DNA of 64,000 nt from an uncultured bacterium. GTDB lineage: Bacteria > Cyanobacteriota > Vampirovibrionia > Gastranaerophilales > Gastranaerophilaceae. Shown here piece by piece: positions 24,902 to 34,045 of this stretch; position 1 is the first letter of the stretch; each line of letters begins with the position of its first letter. The notes below the pieces were generated by a model. It saw only the letters and a program-made list of their open reading frames with translations, searched no databases and was not told the DNA's origin. The stretch spans positions 62,001 through 126,000 of the forward strand of contig CASDWY010000024.1 of assembly GCA_949284985.1 (NCBI GenBank), given 5' to 3'. The translations under genes were made by a program, and so were the position numbers.

Positions 24902-26740
24902 ATGAAAAAACTCTTTGTAAGTATATTAATAGCAATATTTTTACTACCAAGTACTCATTTAGCGTCATTTGCGCAAAATGCTGTTTTAAGCAATCAGATT
25001 CCATTTAATGGGGATGAAATAATTTACAAAGAAGCATCAAGAAAAATTAATAAAATTAATCCAACTATTGCCAACAATGCATCCGGAGCTTATTATCCGG
25101 GACAAAGGGGTGCAAATCAACTTATTATATATACTAGGGACTATGCAGATAGAACAGGAACCAATGAATTTGGCTCTGAAGCAATTGTAGTAAATGGAAT
25201 TGTAACTCAACTTTATGGCGCGGATTCTATTATTCCTGCAAATGGGTTTGTAATTAGTGGACATGGTTCAGCTAAAAATTGGATAAATGAAAATATAACA
25301 ATTGGAACAAAGGTTTATGTTGATACTCAAAATATGGTTCTTAAAATAAGAATTACTCCGGAAAGTTTTATTTTTGGTGCAGAAGAAAAAATAAAAGAAG
25401 TTATGTCAATAATGCATTATTATGAGCTTAACAATCCATGTTATGATAGAAGCGATACAGAAGATTATTTGAAAAAAGCGAAACAAAATTTAAAACGTGC
25501 AGAAAAAGATAGTAAAAATGTGCAAAAATATGCGGCAATGGCAAGTGCAATGGCAAATAAAGCTATTGAAACGGCTTTGCCTTATTATCCTAATGAGTTT
25601 AAAGGTGTTTGGATAAGACCTTCTGAAAAAGATGCAAATCAAATTATTGCAACTTTGGATAGGTTGGAAAAAATAGGTATAAATAATATTTTTTTAGAAA
25701 CATACTTTCATGGGAAAACGATTTATCCTTCTGCTGTTTTAAAAAAGTATAAAGTAGCTTCCCAACGCTCTGAATTTATTGGATTTGATCCGCTTTATGT
25801 TTGGATAAAAGAGGCTCATAAAAGAAATATAAAGGTTCATGTTTGGTTTGAAACATTTTATGTAGGCAATGCTTATAAAACTACAGATGAGACCAACGTT
25901 TTGAATGTTTATCCACAATGGATAAATAAAACAAGAGCTACATATAATTCAAAAGACCCTGTTCCATCTGTTTCTGAACATAACGGATATTTTATTGACC
26001 CTGCTAATCCCGAGGTGCAGCAATATTTACATGAACTTTTGGTGGAAATTGTTTATAAATATCAGCCAGATGGAATAAATCTTGATTATATAAGGTACCC
26101 TCAAAGTATTCAAGCTAAGTTTAATGGTTATGAAGATTCTAACTGGGGGTATACTGAATATGCACGTAATGAATTTAAAAAATTATATAATATAGATCCT
26201 ATAGATATTAAAAAAGATACTACAGAGTGGTTTCAGTGGTCTAAATATAGACAAGATAAAATTACCAATTTTGTAAGAGAAACAAAAAAACTAACTAAGT
26301 CTAATAAAATAATGTTAACAACAGTTGTTTTTCCTGATAGACAAAGAGCTTTGGATACTAAAATGCAGGATTGGAGAAGTTGGACTGTTTATAATTATGT
26401 AGATGGTCTTACTCCGCTTATTTTAACTTGTGATAAACAAACCGCAGCTTTGTTGATAAATGATATAAAGAAGAATTCTTCTCACTTAACAAATATTTAT
26501 CCAGGTCTTTTTGTAATATTTATGGGTGGTTCAACAGATGATTTATTGCGCCAAGTGCATGAAACAAGAAAACTATCTTCCAATGGTTTTATATTGTTTG
26601 ATTATGCACATTTGGAAGATAAATACGCTGATGTTCTTATGGCTGGAGTGTTTAATTTAAGTAATTATGAAGAACCTTCTGACTCTAAATCTTCTGTATC
26701 TAAAAATAGTTCAAAAAAACGGTTTAAAAAAACTAAATAG
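24902..26740 (+). CDS. exported family 10 glycosyl hydrolase-like protein (GHL10 / DUF187)
   Basis: A 612-aa exported protein. Residues 1-25 are a signal peptide ending near FAQNA. An N-terminal beta-rich domain (about 40-150) contains VVNGIVTQLYG; a helical, Lys/Ala-rich segment (about 170-220) follows; the GHL10 TIM-barrel starts at EFKGVWIRPSEKD (near 230) and shows GINNIFLETYFHG, KVHVWFETFYVG, PDGINLDYIRYP and WSKYRQDKI. Family members are predicted glycoside hydrolases acting on bacterial glycans, possibly denuded peptidoglycan. The tail is Ser/Lys-rich (SKSSVSKNSSKKR). It is followed 36 bases later by a response regulator gene. Substrate is unknown. Confidence 0.88.
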   Translation: MKKLFVSILIAIFLLPSTHLASFAQNAVLSNQIPFNGDEIIYKEASRKINKINPTIANNASGAYYPGQRGANQLIIYTRDYADRTGTNEFGSEAIVVNGIVTQLYGADSIIPANGFVISGHGSAKNWINENITIGTKVYVDTQNMVLKIRITPESFIFGAEEKIKEVMSIMHYYELNNPCYDRSDTEDYLKKAKQNLKRAEKDSKNVQKYAAMASAMANKAIETALPYYPNEFKGVWIRPSEKDANQIIATLDRLEKIGINNIFLETYFHGKTIYPSAVLKKYKVASQRSEFIGFDPLYVWIKEAHKRNIKVHVWFETFYVGNAYKTTDETNVLNVYPQWINKTRATYNSKDPVPSVSEHNGYFIDPANPEVQQYLHELLVEIVYKYQPDGINLDYIRYPQSIQAKFNGYEDSNWGYTEYARNEFKKLYNIDPIDIKKDTTEWFQWSKYRQDKITNFVRETKKLTKSNKIMLTTVVFPDRQRALDTKMQDWRSWTVYNYVDGLTPLILTCDKQTAALLINDIKKNSSHLTNIYPGLFVIFMGGSTDDLLRQVHETRKLSSNGFILFDYAHLEDKYADVLMAGVFNLSNYEEPSDSKSSVSKNSSKKRFKKTK

Positions 26741-26776
26741 ATTATATAATGCAGTTTAAGAAATAATGAAGGTAAC

Positions 26777-27343
26777 ATGAACGAGACATTTACAATTGAA
26801 TTAGATGAAGAATTTTTAGAATGTTTATATTCTTTGGCAGGAGAGTTACCTCCAAGTAAAGAGGTGGTTACGCTTGAGGATATGAAAAGAGTCCTTGAAA
26901 AAGCAAATAATTTAAATTCTATGATTGTTAAAAGAGAAGATACTTTTGGTTCATTTGCAAATGATAGTGCTCTTAAAAGTGTTTTAATTGTAGATGATTT
27001 AGGTGTTATAACTTATCAATTAAGTGTTTTGTTTAGTAAACAAGGCTATTCGGTTACTTCTTCTCAAGAAATTTATGATGCTATAGGAAAATATAAAAAG
27101 AAACATTTTGATATAGTTGTTTTGGATTTATTTATTCCAACTGAGAGAGAAGGTTTTTTGCTGTTGGATGAAATTGTTAAAATTAACGAAGTAAATTCGA
27201 AAAAATCTGTAATCGGTATAATGACTGCCTCTAACAAACGAGAACATAAGCAAATTTGTAAAGAACGCGGTGCACAATTTTATGTTGAAAAAGTAGACGA
27301 TTGGCAAAAAAATCTTATTGAAATGTGTAAACAGTTTACTTGA
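26777..27343 (+). CDS. response regulator receiver-domain protein
   Basis: A 188-aa protein with a novel N-terminal part (residues 1-70, acidic, ELDEEFLECLYSLAGELPPSKEVVT) and a C-terminal receiver domain. The receiver has the acidic pair in VLIVDDLGV, the phosphoacceptor aspartate in IVVLDLFIP, the Thr/Ser in GIMTAS and the lysine in YVEKVDD. There is no DNA-binding output domain, so it acts by protein contacts or the N-terminal part is the output. An AAGGTAAC site precedes the ATG. No histidine kinase gene is adjacent; co-transcription with the GHL10 gene is likely. Confidence 0.88.
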   Translation: MNETFTIELDEEFLECLYSLAGELPPSKEVVTLEDMKRVLEKANNLNSMIVKREDTFGSFANDSALKSVLIVDDLGVITYQLSVLFSKQGYSVTSSQEIYDAIGKYKKKHFDIVVLDLFIPTEREGFLLLDEIVKINEVNSKKSVIGIMTASNKREHKQICKERGAQFYVEKVDDWQKNLIEMCKQFT

Positions 27344-27350
27344 TTTATAT

Positions 27351-28721
27351 TTAAAATTTGTTTGTAATTAATCCCCAAATATCATTAAATACGATTAATA
27401 CCATAAGAATAATTAATATATAAAATCCTGTGTTTCCAATAACTTCAATAGTTTTTTCGTTAATAGCACGTCCACGAATTTTTTCGATAAGTAAAAACAT
27501 TAAATGTCCGCCATCTAATGCCGGAATAGGAAGAAGATTTACTATAGCTAAATTTAGACTTATGATTGCCGTTAATAAAAAGCCTTTAAATAAGCCTTGT
27601 TGTTCAATTACATCTCCGCCAACTTTTGTTATTGCTACGATACCATGTAAATCTTTTATTGGAATTTTTCCGGAAAAAATTTGTCCTAAACTCCATAACA
27701 TTGTTTCTGTATTTGAGTATAGGTAATTATAAGAGTTTATAATCCCGGATTTTAGATTTTTAGTATCTTTAAAAAGTTCTTTATATTGGCGCTCAATGCC
27801 AATCATGCCATTTTTATCAGTATATATTTTTTTTAGTTTTATTGTTTTATCATTTCGACTAACAATTATATTTATCGGGGTTCTTGTATCAGATGTTGCA
27901 ATTGCAACGTCTTTTAATGTGGTTTTACCATCAGCTATGAATGTTTTTTTGTTTAAAACTTTGTCTCTAAGGTTTTTTTGCTCTTGTGATAAAAATATAG
28001 TGTTGTCTTTGTTTTTTGATTCAATTCCGAACAATTCACTTCTTGACAGTTTCACTTCTTCTTCGTCATCAAAGGGAGGAAGATTTATTTTAGTACCAAC
28101 AGGAATAATTTTTTCCAACGTTATATGAGGATTGAGGTTTTTAATTTTTTCATATTGACTGTTAACTCTTGTAACAGTTACTTTACCGTTAAATGGTTTG
28201 CTTGCTTGGGCAAAAAGATTAACTTGTATAGGGTGAACTATTTCAGAACCGTTGATAGATAAAATTTTATCACCGACTTTCAATCCTGAATCATATACTG
28301 ATGCACCTTTTGGGGCAATTATTTTAGTTACAAAGACTTCATATTTATTTGATGGAAGTTTTCCCCAAACAAATGCCGTAAAAAGCACTAAAACTATTGC
28401 GCAAACAATGTTTGCACTGACTCCTGCAACAGCGACAAAAGCTCTTTGACCTACAGATTTATTTTTAAAAAGTTCCGGAGCATCATCTGGTAAGCCGCTG
28501 TCTTTTTCGTCATCTGGGAATGAAACATATCCTCCAAGAAGAAATGCATGAATATAAAAAGTTGTATCGCCAAATTGTTTTTCATATAATGTTGGTCCAA
28601 ATGGCAAGCCAAAACCAAATTTTGAAACTTTAATTCCACACATTTTAGCAGCCATAAAGTGTCCAAGTTCGTGAACAAATATTAGTAAACTTATTAATAA
28701 AATCATTAAAATTATATTCAT
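27351..28721 (-). CDS. rseP: membrane-embedded site-2 zinc metalloprotease RseP
   Basis: RseP cleaves membrane-spanning anti-sigma factors or signal-peptide remnants inside the membrane. The catalytic HELGH is in the first membrane helix (H17, E18, H21), the third zinc ligand is in the C-terminal LLPIPALDGGH motif, and a PDZ domain (about 125-190, KVGDKILSINGSEI) sits in between. At 456 aa it is longer than the single-PDZ average because about 100 polar residues (about 190-300) follow the PDZ domain; these may be a second, divergent PDZ-like domain. AGAGGAAAAA precedes the start. It converges on the response regulator gene with 7 bases between stops. Confidence 0.93.
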   Translation of the reverse strand: MNIILMILLISLLIFVHELGHFMAAKMCGIKVSKFGFGLPFGPTLYEKQFGDTTFYIHAFLLGGYVSFPDDEKDSGLPDDAPELFKNKSVGQRAFVAVAGVSANIVCAIVLVLFTAFVWGKLPSNKYEVFVTKIIAPKGASVYDSGLKVGDKILSINGSEIVHPIQVNLFAQASKPFNGKVTVTRVNSQYEKIKNLNPHITLEKIIPVGTKINLPPFDDEEEVKLSRSELFGIESKNKDNTIFLSQEQKNLRDKVLNKKTFIADGKTTLKDVAIATSDTRTPINIIVSRNDKTIKLKKIYTDKNGMIGIERQYKELFKDTKNLKSGIINSYNYLYSNTETMLWSLGQIFSGKIPIKDLHGIVAITKVGGDVIEQQGLFKGFLLTAIISLNLAIVNLLPIPALDGGHLMFLLIEKIRGRAINEKTIEVIGNTGFYILIILMVLIVFNDIWGLITNKF

Positions 28722-28751
28722 TTTTTCCTCTTTCTTTTTTTCATTTTATCA

Positions 28752-28757
28752 TATAAT
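28752..28757 (+). promoter_or_regulatory. -10 element TATAAT, 6 nt before ATG (predicted leaderless transcript)
   Basis: A perfect TATAAT ends six bases before the comF start codon at 28764, and there is no ribosome binding site. Confidence 0.55.
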
Positions 28758-28763
28758 TAAGTA

Positions 28764-29429
28764 ATGTTTAATTTTTTAATAAAAATATTAGATTTTGTCT
28801 ATAAGAAAAAGTGTTATTTTTGTGGTTCAAGTCATGAAAATGCGCTTATGTGTCAAAGATGTTATGATAAAATAGCACCTTTTGCTCCTGGTGTAATTCA
28901 AAAAATTTTAGGTGTAAACATTTATGTTTGTTGTTTTTATGAAAAAGAAATGCAGCGTTTAATTCGTGGAATAAAATATCATGGTAAAAAAGAATTAGCT
29001 AAATATCAAGCTAGATTTATGTATGAATATTTTAGGAAAATAAATACTTTAAATGTAAAATATTTAATTGTTCCGGTTCCGCTTCATAAAAAAAGATATA
29101 AACAAAGAAAATACAATCATATGGAAGAAGTTGCAAAGGAGCTCGCGATACTTACCGGGTGGGATGTTTGTACAGATTTAATTGTGCGGATAAAAGAAAC
29201 AAAACCTCAATATAAATTGAAAACCAAACAACGGCAGGAAAACTTACATAATGCGTTTAAAGTCTTTGATAAAAATTATAATGGAGAAAATATTTTAATC
29301 ATTGATGATATTTTAACAACAGGTAGTACTTTAAGTGAAATGATAAAAACATTTCATAATGTGGGGATAGTTAAATTAACAGGTTTAATTACATCTACTG
29401 TTCATGGTAATTCTGTTAATATTCAATAA
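28764..29429 (+). CDS. comF: ComF family protein (phosphoribosyltransferase-like)
   Basis: ComF-type proteins are needed for uptake or processing of incoming single-stranded DNA in competent bacteria. The 221-aa protein has the N-terminal zinc knuckle CYFCG...CQRCY, the conserved IRGIKYHGKKELAKY stretch, VPVPLHKKRYKQRKYNHMEEVAKEL, and the C-terminal phosphoribosyltransferase motif NILIIDDILTTGSTLSE. It lies back to back with rseP. Its mRNA seems leaderless. Pseudopilin-type proteins elsewhere in the window would be compatible with a transformation machinery, but comEA/comEC are not here. Confidence 0.92.
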   Translation: MFNFLIKILDFVYKKKCYFCGSSHENALMCQRCYDKIAPFAPGVIQKILGVNIYVCCFYEKEMQRLIRGIKYHGKKELAKYQARFMYEYFRKINTLNVKYLIVPVPLHKKRYKQRKYNHMEEVAKELAILTGWDVCTDLIVRIKETKPQYKLKTKQRQENLHNAFKVFDKNYNGENILIIDDILTTGSTLSEMIKTFHNVGIVKLTGLITSTVHGNSVNIQ

Positions 29430-29455
29430 TTTTTGTAACCTAAAGCGGCAATTGC

Positions 29456-29484
29456 TTGATATATTCAAAATTTTACTCTAAAAT
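29456..29484 (+). promoter_or_regulatory. polA promoter
   Basis: TTGATA, a 17-base spacer and TAAAAT form a good sigma-70-type promoter ending 26 bases before the polA start codon. Confidence 0.55.
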
Positions 29485-29510
29485 TGCATTAGCGGGTTTA
29501 GGAGAAGTAT

Positions 29511-32396
29511 ATGACACAAAAAACTTTGATATTGATTGATGGTCACGCTTTAGCATTTAGGAGTTATTTTGCGTTAGAAAGAACCGCGATGAAAACAACT
29601 TATAATCAACCAACTTGGGCGGTTTATGGTTTTTTTAAAGCAATTTTTGATCTGCTTAAGAATACAAAGATTAAACCGAATGCAATTGCGGTTACATTTG
29701 ACGTTGGTAGGGAAACATTTAGGCTTAAGGAGTATGACCAATATAAAGCTAATAGAGAAAGTATGCCAAATGAACTACATAGTCAGTTGCAAGTTATTAT
29801 AGAAGGACTGAAAGCATTTAATATTCCTATATATACCAAAGAAGGATATGAAGCGGATGATGTTATTGGTACAATTGCTAGGAAAGCAAAGGAACTTGGT
29901 CATAAAACAATAATTTTGACAGGGGATCAAGATTCTTTTCAGCTTATTGATAAAGAGGGATATGTGAAAGTTTTAATTCCCTCTCAAGGTGTCTTAAAAG
30001 AATATGGGTGGAATGAAGTTTATGAAAAACTTGGGGTTTATCCGTTTCAAGTAGTTGATTACAAAGCATTGCGAGGTGATACATCTGATAATATTCCCGG
30101 AATTAGGGGAATAGGTGAAAAAACAGCAGTTAAACTCTTAGATCGTTTTGAAAATTTGGAACAAATTATTGCACATTCAGATGAAATCAAGGAAAATGCA
30201 ATTAGAAAAAAGGTTCAAGAGGGGGTTGAAATTGCCAGATTAAGTCAGTTTTTGGCAAAAATTAAAACAGACGTTGATATTAATTTTGATTTTGAAAAAA
30301 CTAAGTTGGAAATGCCGGATATTGATCAGGTAGGTGCTTTTTTCCAAAAAATACAGTTTTTTACTTTTTTGAAGAATATAAAAGAAATTCTTAAACCTTT
30401 TTCTTTAGCAGAAAATAATAGTTCTATTTTATCACTTCCGACAGATGAAGATTTAACAGCATTACAATCTGGGCAAATGCAACTGGGTTTATTTTCGGTA
30501 CAGGAAAAAGAGCAATGTAAGACAAATTTTGATTTTACTAAAAAAATAATTTTTAATTCACAAGACCTTGATGAATTAATTGGAGAAATAAAATCGCAAT
30601 CATTTTTTGCAATAGACACAGAAACAAATAATATAAATGCGTTAGATGCAGATTTGGTTGGGATATCTGTAGCATTTAATTCTCAAATAGTTGCTAAAAA
30701 TAATCGGGTTCATATTGATTGCAATGCTGAGAACAAAACAAAAACTTTTTATATTCCTTTGGGACATCAAGTTGGCGATCAACTTGATATTGAGTATGTG
30801 TTAAAAAAATTGGCACCGATTTTAGAAAGTAAGAGTATTTATAAAACAACGCAAAACGGTAAATATGACATAAATGTTTTTAGTCGTTATGGTGTAAATT
30901 TAGATAATGTAATTTTTGATACAATGATTGCGAGTTATGTAAAAGATTCTTCTCGAAAGCATGGATTAAAAAATCAAGCCGGGGAACATTTACATTATTT
31001 AATGAAAGATATAGAAGTTTTAATTGGTCGAGGAAAATCTGCTTATACTATGGAAAGCGTTTTGATAGAAGATGCAGCAGATTATGCTTGTGATGATGCT
31101 TTTGCAACACTTGAACTTACTCGTTATTGGGTTGAAAATTTAAGTGAAAAAGAATTAGAGTTATTTTACAATATAGAAATGCCGCTTGTATATGTTTTAG
31201 CAGATATGGAGCGAATAGGTGTTTCTATAGATAAAGAGTATTTAAAAGAATTATCTGAAGAATTGGATAAAAAAGTGATGATTCTTGATAAAAAAATACG
31301 TTCAATTGCAGGTGTTTCTTTTAATATAAATTCACCTAAACAAGTAGGAGAAGTTCTTTTTGATATAATGGGTTTGAAAACAAAAACTAAACATAAGACA
31401 AGAACAGGTTATTCTACAAGTGCTAAAGTGCTTGAAGAGTTAGCCGAAGAACATAAGATTGTACGTTTAATTTTAGAAAATAGGCATTATCAAAAATTAA
31501 AATCAACATATATTGATGCACTGCCGTTATTAACAAGTTCTGTAGATGATAGAGTTCATACAAGTTTTAATCAAGCGGCTACTGCTACTGGCAGATTGTC
31601 TTCATCAAACCCTAATTTGCAAAACATTCCTATTCGTACAGAAGTTGGAAATCGTATAAGAAAAGCATTTGTGCCAAAAGATAAAATAAATTATGTTATT
31701 CTTTCAGCGGATTACTCTCAAATTGAATTAAGGCTATTAGCACATTGTTCCAGGGATGATGTTTTAATAGAGGCTTTTTGTCAAGATGAAGATGTTCATA
31801 CCATTACTGCTTCCAAAGTTTTTGAAGTGCCGTTAGAAGGTGTAGAAAAGGAAATGCGTTATAAGGCTAAAGCTGTTAATTTTGGTATTATATATGGTCA
31901 AACGAAATATGGCTTGTCTAAAACTTTGAATATTACCCCAGTTGCTGCACAACTTTTTATAGATAAATATTTTGCTACATATCCAGGGGTTAAGCAATTT
32001 ATGGATGAATCCGTAAGATCGGCTTATGAGCATGGATATGTGGAAACTTTATATGGGCGTAAAAGATATTTAGAAAATGAGTTGACTTCATCTAATCATC
32101 AAATAAAGGAATTTGGGGAACGTGCAGCTATTAATGCGCCTTTACAAGGTACGGCGGCTGATCTTGTTAAAATGGCAATGATTGAAGTTTACAAACAATT
32201 AAAATTAAGAAATCTTAAATCAAAAATGATAATACAAGTTCATGATGAATTAGTTTTAGAGGTTGAAAAGACTGAACTGGATGAGGTTAAAGAGATTGTA
32301 AGATCAGCTATGGAATTAAATCAACCACTTCTTGTTCCATTAAAAATTGATATGCAAGTAGGTTCAAGTTGGATGGAGGTTGATGATGAAAAATAA
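29511..32396 (+). CDS. polA: DNA polymerase I
   Basis: PolA fills gaps and removes RNA primers. All three domains are present in the 961-aa protein: the 5'-3' nuclease (1-290, with GYEADDVIGT and GDTSDNIPGIRGIGEKTA), the 3'-5' exonuclease (about 350-540) with intact catalytic residues (D369 and E371 in DTET, QNGKYD, and YACDD), and the polymerase domain with motif A DYSQIE (D734), O-helix KAVNFGIIYG (Phe as in E. coli) and motif C VHDE (H911-D912). The proofreading site is intact, unlike in Taq and many Firmicutes. GGAGAAG precedes the start; a promoter lies upstream. Its end overlaps the next gene. Confidence 0.97.
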   Translation: MTQKTLILIDGHALAFRSYFALERTAMKTTYNQPTWAVYGFFKAIFDLLKNTKIKPNAIAVTFDVGRETFRLKEYDQYKANRESMPNELHSQLQVIIEGLKAFNIPIYTKEGYEADDVIGTIARKAKELGHKTIILTGDQDSFQLIDKEGYVKVLIPSQGVLKEYGWNEVYEKLGVYPFQVVDYKALRGDTSDNIPGIRGIGEKTAVKLLDRFENLEQIIAHSDEIKENAIRKKVQEGVEIARLSQFLAKIKTDVDINFDFEKTKLEMPDIDQVGAFFQKIQFFTFLKNIKEILKPFSLAENNSSILSLPTDEDLTALQSGQMQLGLFSVQEKEQCKTNFDFTKKIIFNSQDLDELIGEIKSQSFFAIDTETNNINALDADLVGISVAFNSQIVAKNNRVHIDCNAENKTKTFYIPLGHQVGDQLDIEYVLKKLAPILESKSIYKTTQNGKYDINVFSRYGVNLDNVIFDTMIASYVKDSSRKHGLKNQAGEHLHYLMKDIEVLIGRGKSAYTMESVLIEDAADYACDDAFATLELTRYWVENLSEKELELFYNIEMPLVYVLADMERIGVSIDKEYLKELSEELDKKVMILDKKIRSIAGVSFNINSPKQVGEVLFDIMGLKTKTKHKTRTGYSTSAKVLEELAEEHKIVRLILENRHYQKLKSTYIDALPLLTSSVDDRVHTSFNQAATATGRLSSSNPNLQNIPIRTEVGNRIRKAFVPKDKINYVILSADYSQIELRLLAHCSRDDVLIEAFCQDEDVHTITASKVFEVPLEGVEKEMRYKAKAVNFGIIYGQTKYGLSKTLNITPVAAQLFIDKYFATYPGVKQFMDESVRSAYEHGYVETLYGRKRYLENELTSSNHQIKEFGERAAINAPLQGTAADLVKMAMIEVYKQLKLRNLKSKMIIQVHDELVLEVEKTELDEVKEIVRSAMELNQPLLVPLKIDMQVGSSWMEVDDEK

Positions 32397-32796
32397 AATT
32401 TTTTTGATTTTATTTTTGGCTTTTTGTTTTAGTCCTTGTATGGCAGATGTGCCTGTTATTCCAAGCAATACTGTTCCAAGAGTTACTTCTGAGCCTAAAC
32501 CTGCTACAATTAATACAAATTTTGAAAACTGCGTTAGAGCATACAATACAAGTGTAGATAATTTATTTTATCTTACATTAGCAGCTATTAATCATAATAA
32601 TTATAAATTGGATGAAATTCAATCACGTACAGGTTATATTTCTTTTGAAGCAGGGAATAAAGCGCTTTTAGCGTCTATAACATCAGTTAATAATAAAATA
32701 TCTATGATAAGAATAACTCCTGCAGATAACAGTTATGCTTTTTCACCTGTTATTTTAGAGAAAATTTTTAATTATTTAACTAATAATGTTAAATAA
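32386..32796 (+). CDS. exported hypothetical protein, 136 aa
   Basis: The protein has a signal peptide (MKNKIFLILFLAFCFSPCMA, cut before DVPV) and a mature part of about 116 residues with no recognised family. The cysteine in SPC before MA is not in a typical lipobox. The C-terminal half (NKALLASITSVNNKISMIRITPADNSYAF...) looks alpha/beta. The start at 32386 has GGAGGT at the right distance; two start-like codons lie immediately upstream. It overlaps the last 11 bases of polA, so it is translated with it, although no functional link is evident. Confidence 0.75.
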   Translation: MKNKIFLILFLAFCFSPCMADVPVIPSNTVPRVTSEPKPATINTNFENCVRAYNTSVDNLFYLTLAAINHNNYKLDEIQSRTGYISFEAGNKALLASITSVNNKISMIRITPADNSYAFSPVILEKIFNYLTNNVK

Positions 32797-32799
32797 TTA

Positions 32800-33645
32800 T
32801 TATACAAAAAAGCTAAACCCTATAATTATGCCTATACCAACTATAAAGCAGTAATAAGAAAAAATATTCATTGAAAATTTTGATAAGAATTTAATAAAAT
32901 ATTTTATACAAAAATAACCAACAACAGCAGAAACCAGGAATCCTGCGATTATTGAAGTCCAGTCAAAGTTAATAAATTGGTGGTAATCAATTTCTACTAA
33001 GGGGTACAACAAAGAGGCTGCAGCTATAATAGGTATGCTAAGCAAAAAAGAATATTTTGCGCAGCTTACACGATCAAGCCCGGTTGCAAGCCCGGTTGCT
33101 ATAGTCATGCCTGAGCGTGATAAACCTGGAAAAATTGCTAATCCTTGTGCTAATCCTATTAAAATTGAACGTTTTATAGTTATGTTATTTTCTTTTTGTG
33201 CAAATTTTTTTGAAATCTTCTCGCTTGAGAACAAAACGATTGATGTTAGTATTAAAAATACACCTACCCAAACAGGTGCTGTTAATATTCTTTCGACAAT
33301 ATCTTTCAATGGGAAAACAACAATCAAAGTGAAAATTGTACTTAGTATTATAAAAAGAGGCAGTTTTGCTTCATTAGATGTAAAGTCTTTATTTTTAGAC
33401 GCTTTAATAAAGGCTTTTAAGATTTGCATAATATCGTCCCAAAAATATACAAAGATAGCAACAAGGGTACCGACATGTAAAATTATATCAAAAAATGCTT
33501 CTTGTGGCCCATTATGTATAAGTTCTGCACCTGTAAAAACTTTATATAAACTGGAAGTTAATACAAGATGACCGGAAGAACTGACCGGTAAAAATTCTGT
33601 TAGACCTTGAATAAAACCCATTAAAATTGCTTGAAAAATTGGCAT
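32800..33645 (-). CDS. uppP: undecaprenyl-diphosphatase
   Basis: UppP (BacA) dephosphorylates undecaprenyl diphosphate at the membrane so that the lipid carrier can be reused for peptidoglycan and LPS precursors; overproduction gives bacitracin resistance. Signatures: GFIQGLTEFLPVSSSGHL at residues 9-26 and GLAQGLAIFPGLSRSGMT further on, with about eight membrane segments in 281 aa. GAGGAG precedes the start. It follows queD by 2 bases and is in the run queD-uppP, downstream of malic enzyme and mgtE on the same strand. Confidence 0.96.
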   Translation of the reverse strand: MPIFQAILMGFIQGLTEFLPVSSSGHLVLTSSLYKVFTGAELIHNGPQEAFFDIILHVGTLVAIFVYFWDDIMQILKAFIKASKNKDFTSNEAKLPLFIILSTIFTLIVVFPLKDIVERILTAPVWVGVFLILTSIVLFSSEKISKKFAQKENNITIKRSILIGLAQGLAIFPGLSRSGMTIATGLATGLDRVSCAKYSFLLSIPIIAAASLLYPLVEIDYHQFINFDWTSIIAGFLVSAVVGYFCIKYFIKFLSKFSMNIFSYYCFIVGIGIIIGFSFFV

Positions 33646-33647
33646 AA

Positions 33648-34007
33648 TTACTCCTCAAAATAACTTGCGCAAGAGTTTTGTGTTTCCCAGACAGAAACTT
33701 TTGATACTGTTGGAAAAACTTTTCTTACTTCATTGTAAATAAATTTTGCGATTATCTCACTGCTTGGACTAATATTTTTAAACTGTTCAAGTTCATTAAT
33801 GTCTGTATGGTCAAGTAGGTCGATGATTGCGTTTACTTCTTTTTTAAGGATTTTAAAATCAACTAATATGTTTGATTTATCAAGATTTTCACCTTTAATA
33901 TATACTTCTACTTTCCAGTTATGTCCATGTTGATTTTCACAATTTCCTTTGTAGTTTAAAAGATGATGTGCAGCGGAAAAGCTTGTTTCGATTTTAACTT
34001 CAAACAT
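33648..34007 (-). CDS. queD: 6-carboxy-5,6,7,8-tetrahydropterin synthase / PTPS family (QueD-like)
   Basis: QueD converts dihydroneopterin triphosphate to carboxytetrahydropterin for queuosine-type tRNA modification. The 119-aa protein has the zinc histidines (FSAAHHL and HGHNW), the catalytic cysteine in GNCENQHGH, LDHTDIN and the substrate glutamate in WETQNSC. These CENxHGH features match QueD. An alternative is a PTPS of the folate or biopterin type. GAGGAT precedes the ATG. queC, queE and tgt are not in the window. Confidence 0.87.
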   Translation of the reverse strand: MFEVKIETSFSAAHHLLNYKGNCENQHGHNWKVEVYIKGENLDKSNILVDFKILKKEVNAIIDLLDHTDINELEQFKNISPSSEIIAKFIYNEVRKVFPTVSKVSVWETQNSCASYFEE

Positions 34008-34045
34008 AATTAATCCTCATTTTTTTATAATAATACAACAAAAAT

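Noticed and set aside
30326-30619. Minus-strand open frame inside polA (and similar antisense frames inside dnaN, tuf, ftsH, aspS, typA)
   Set aside because: They lie wholly within strongly conserved genes on the other strand, have no start signals and show the composition of reversed coding sequence.
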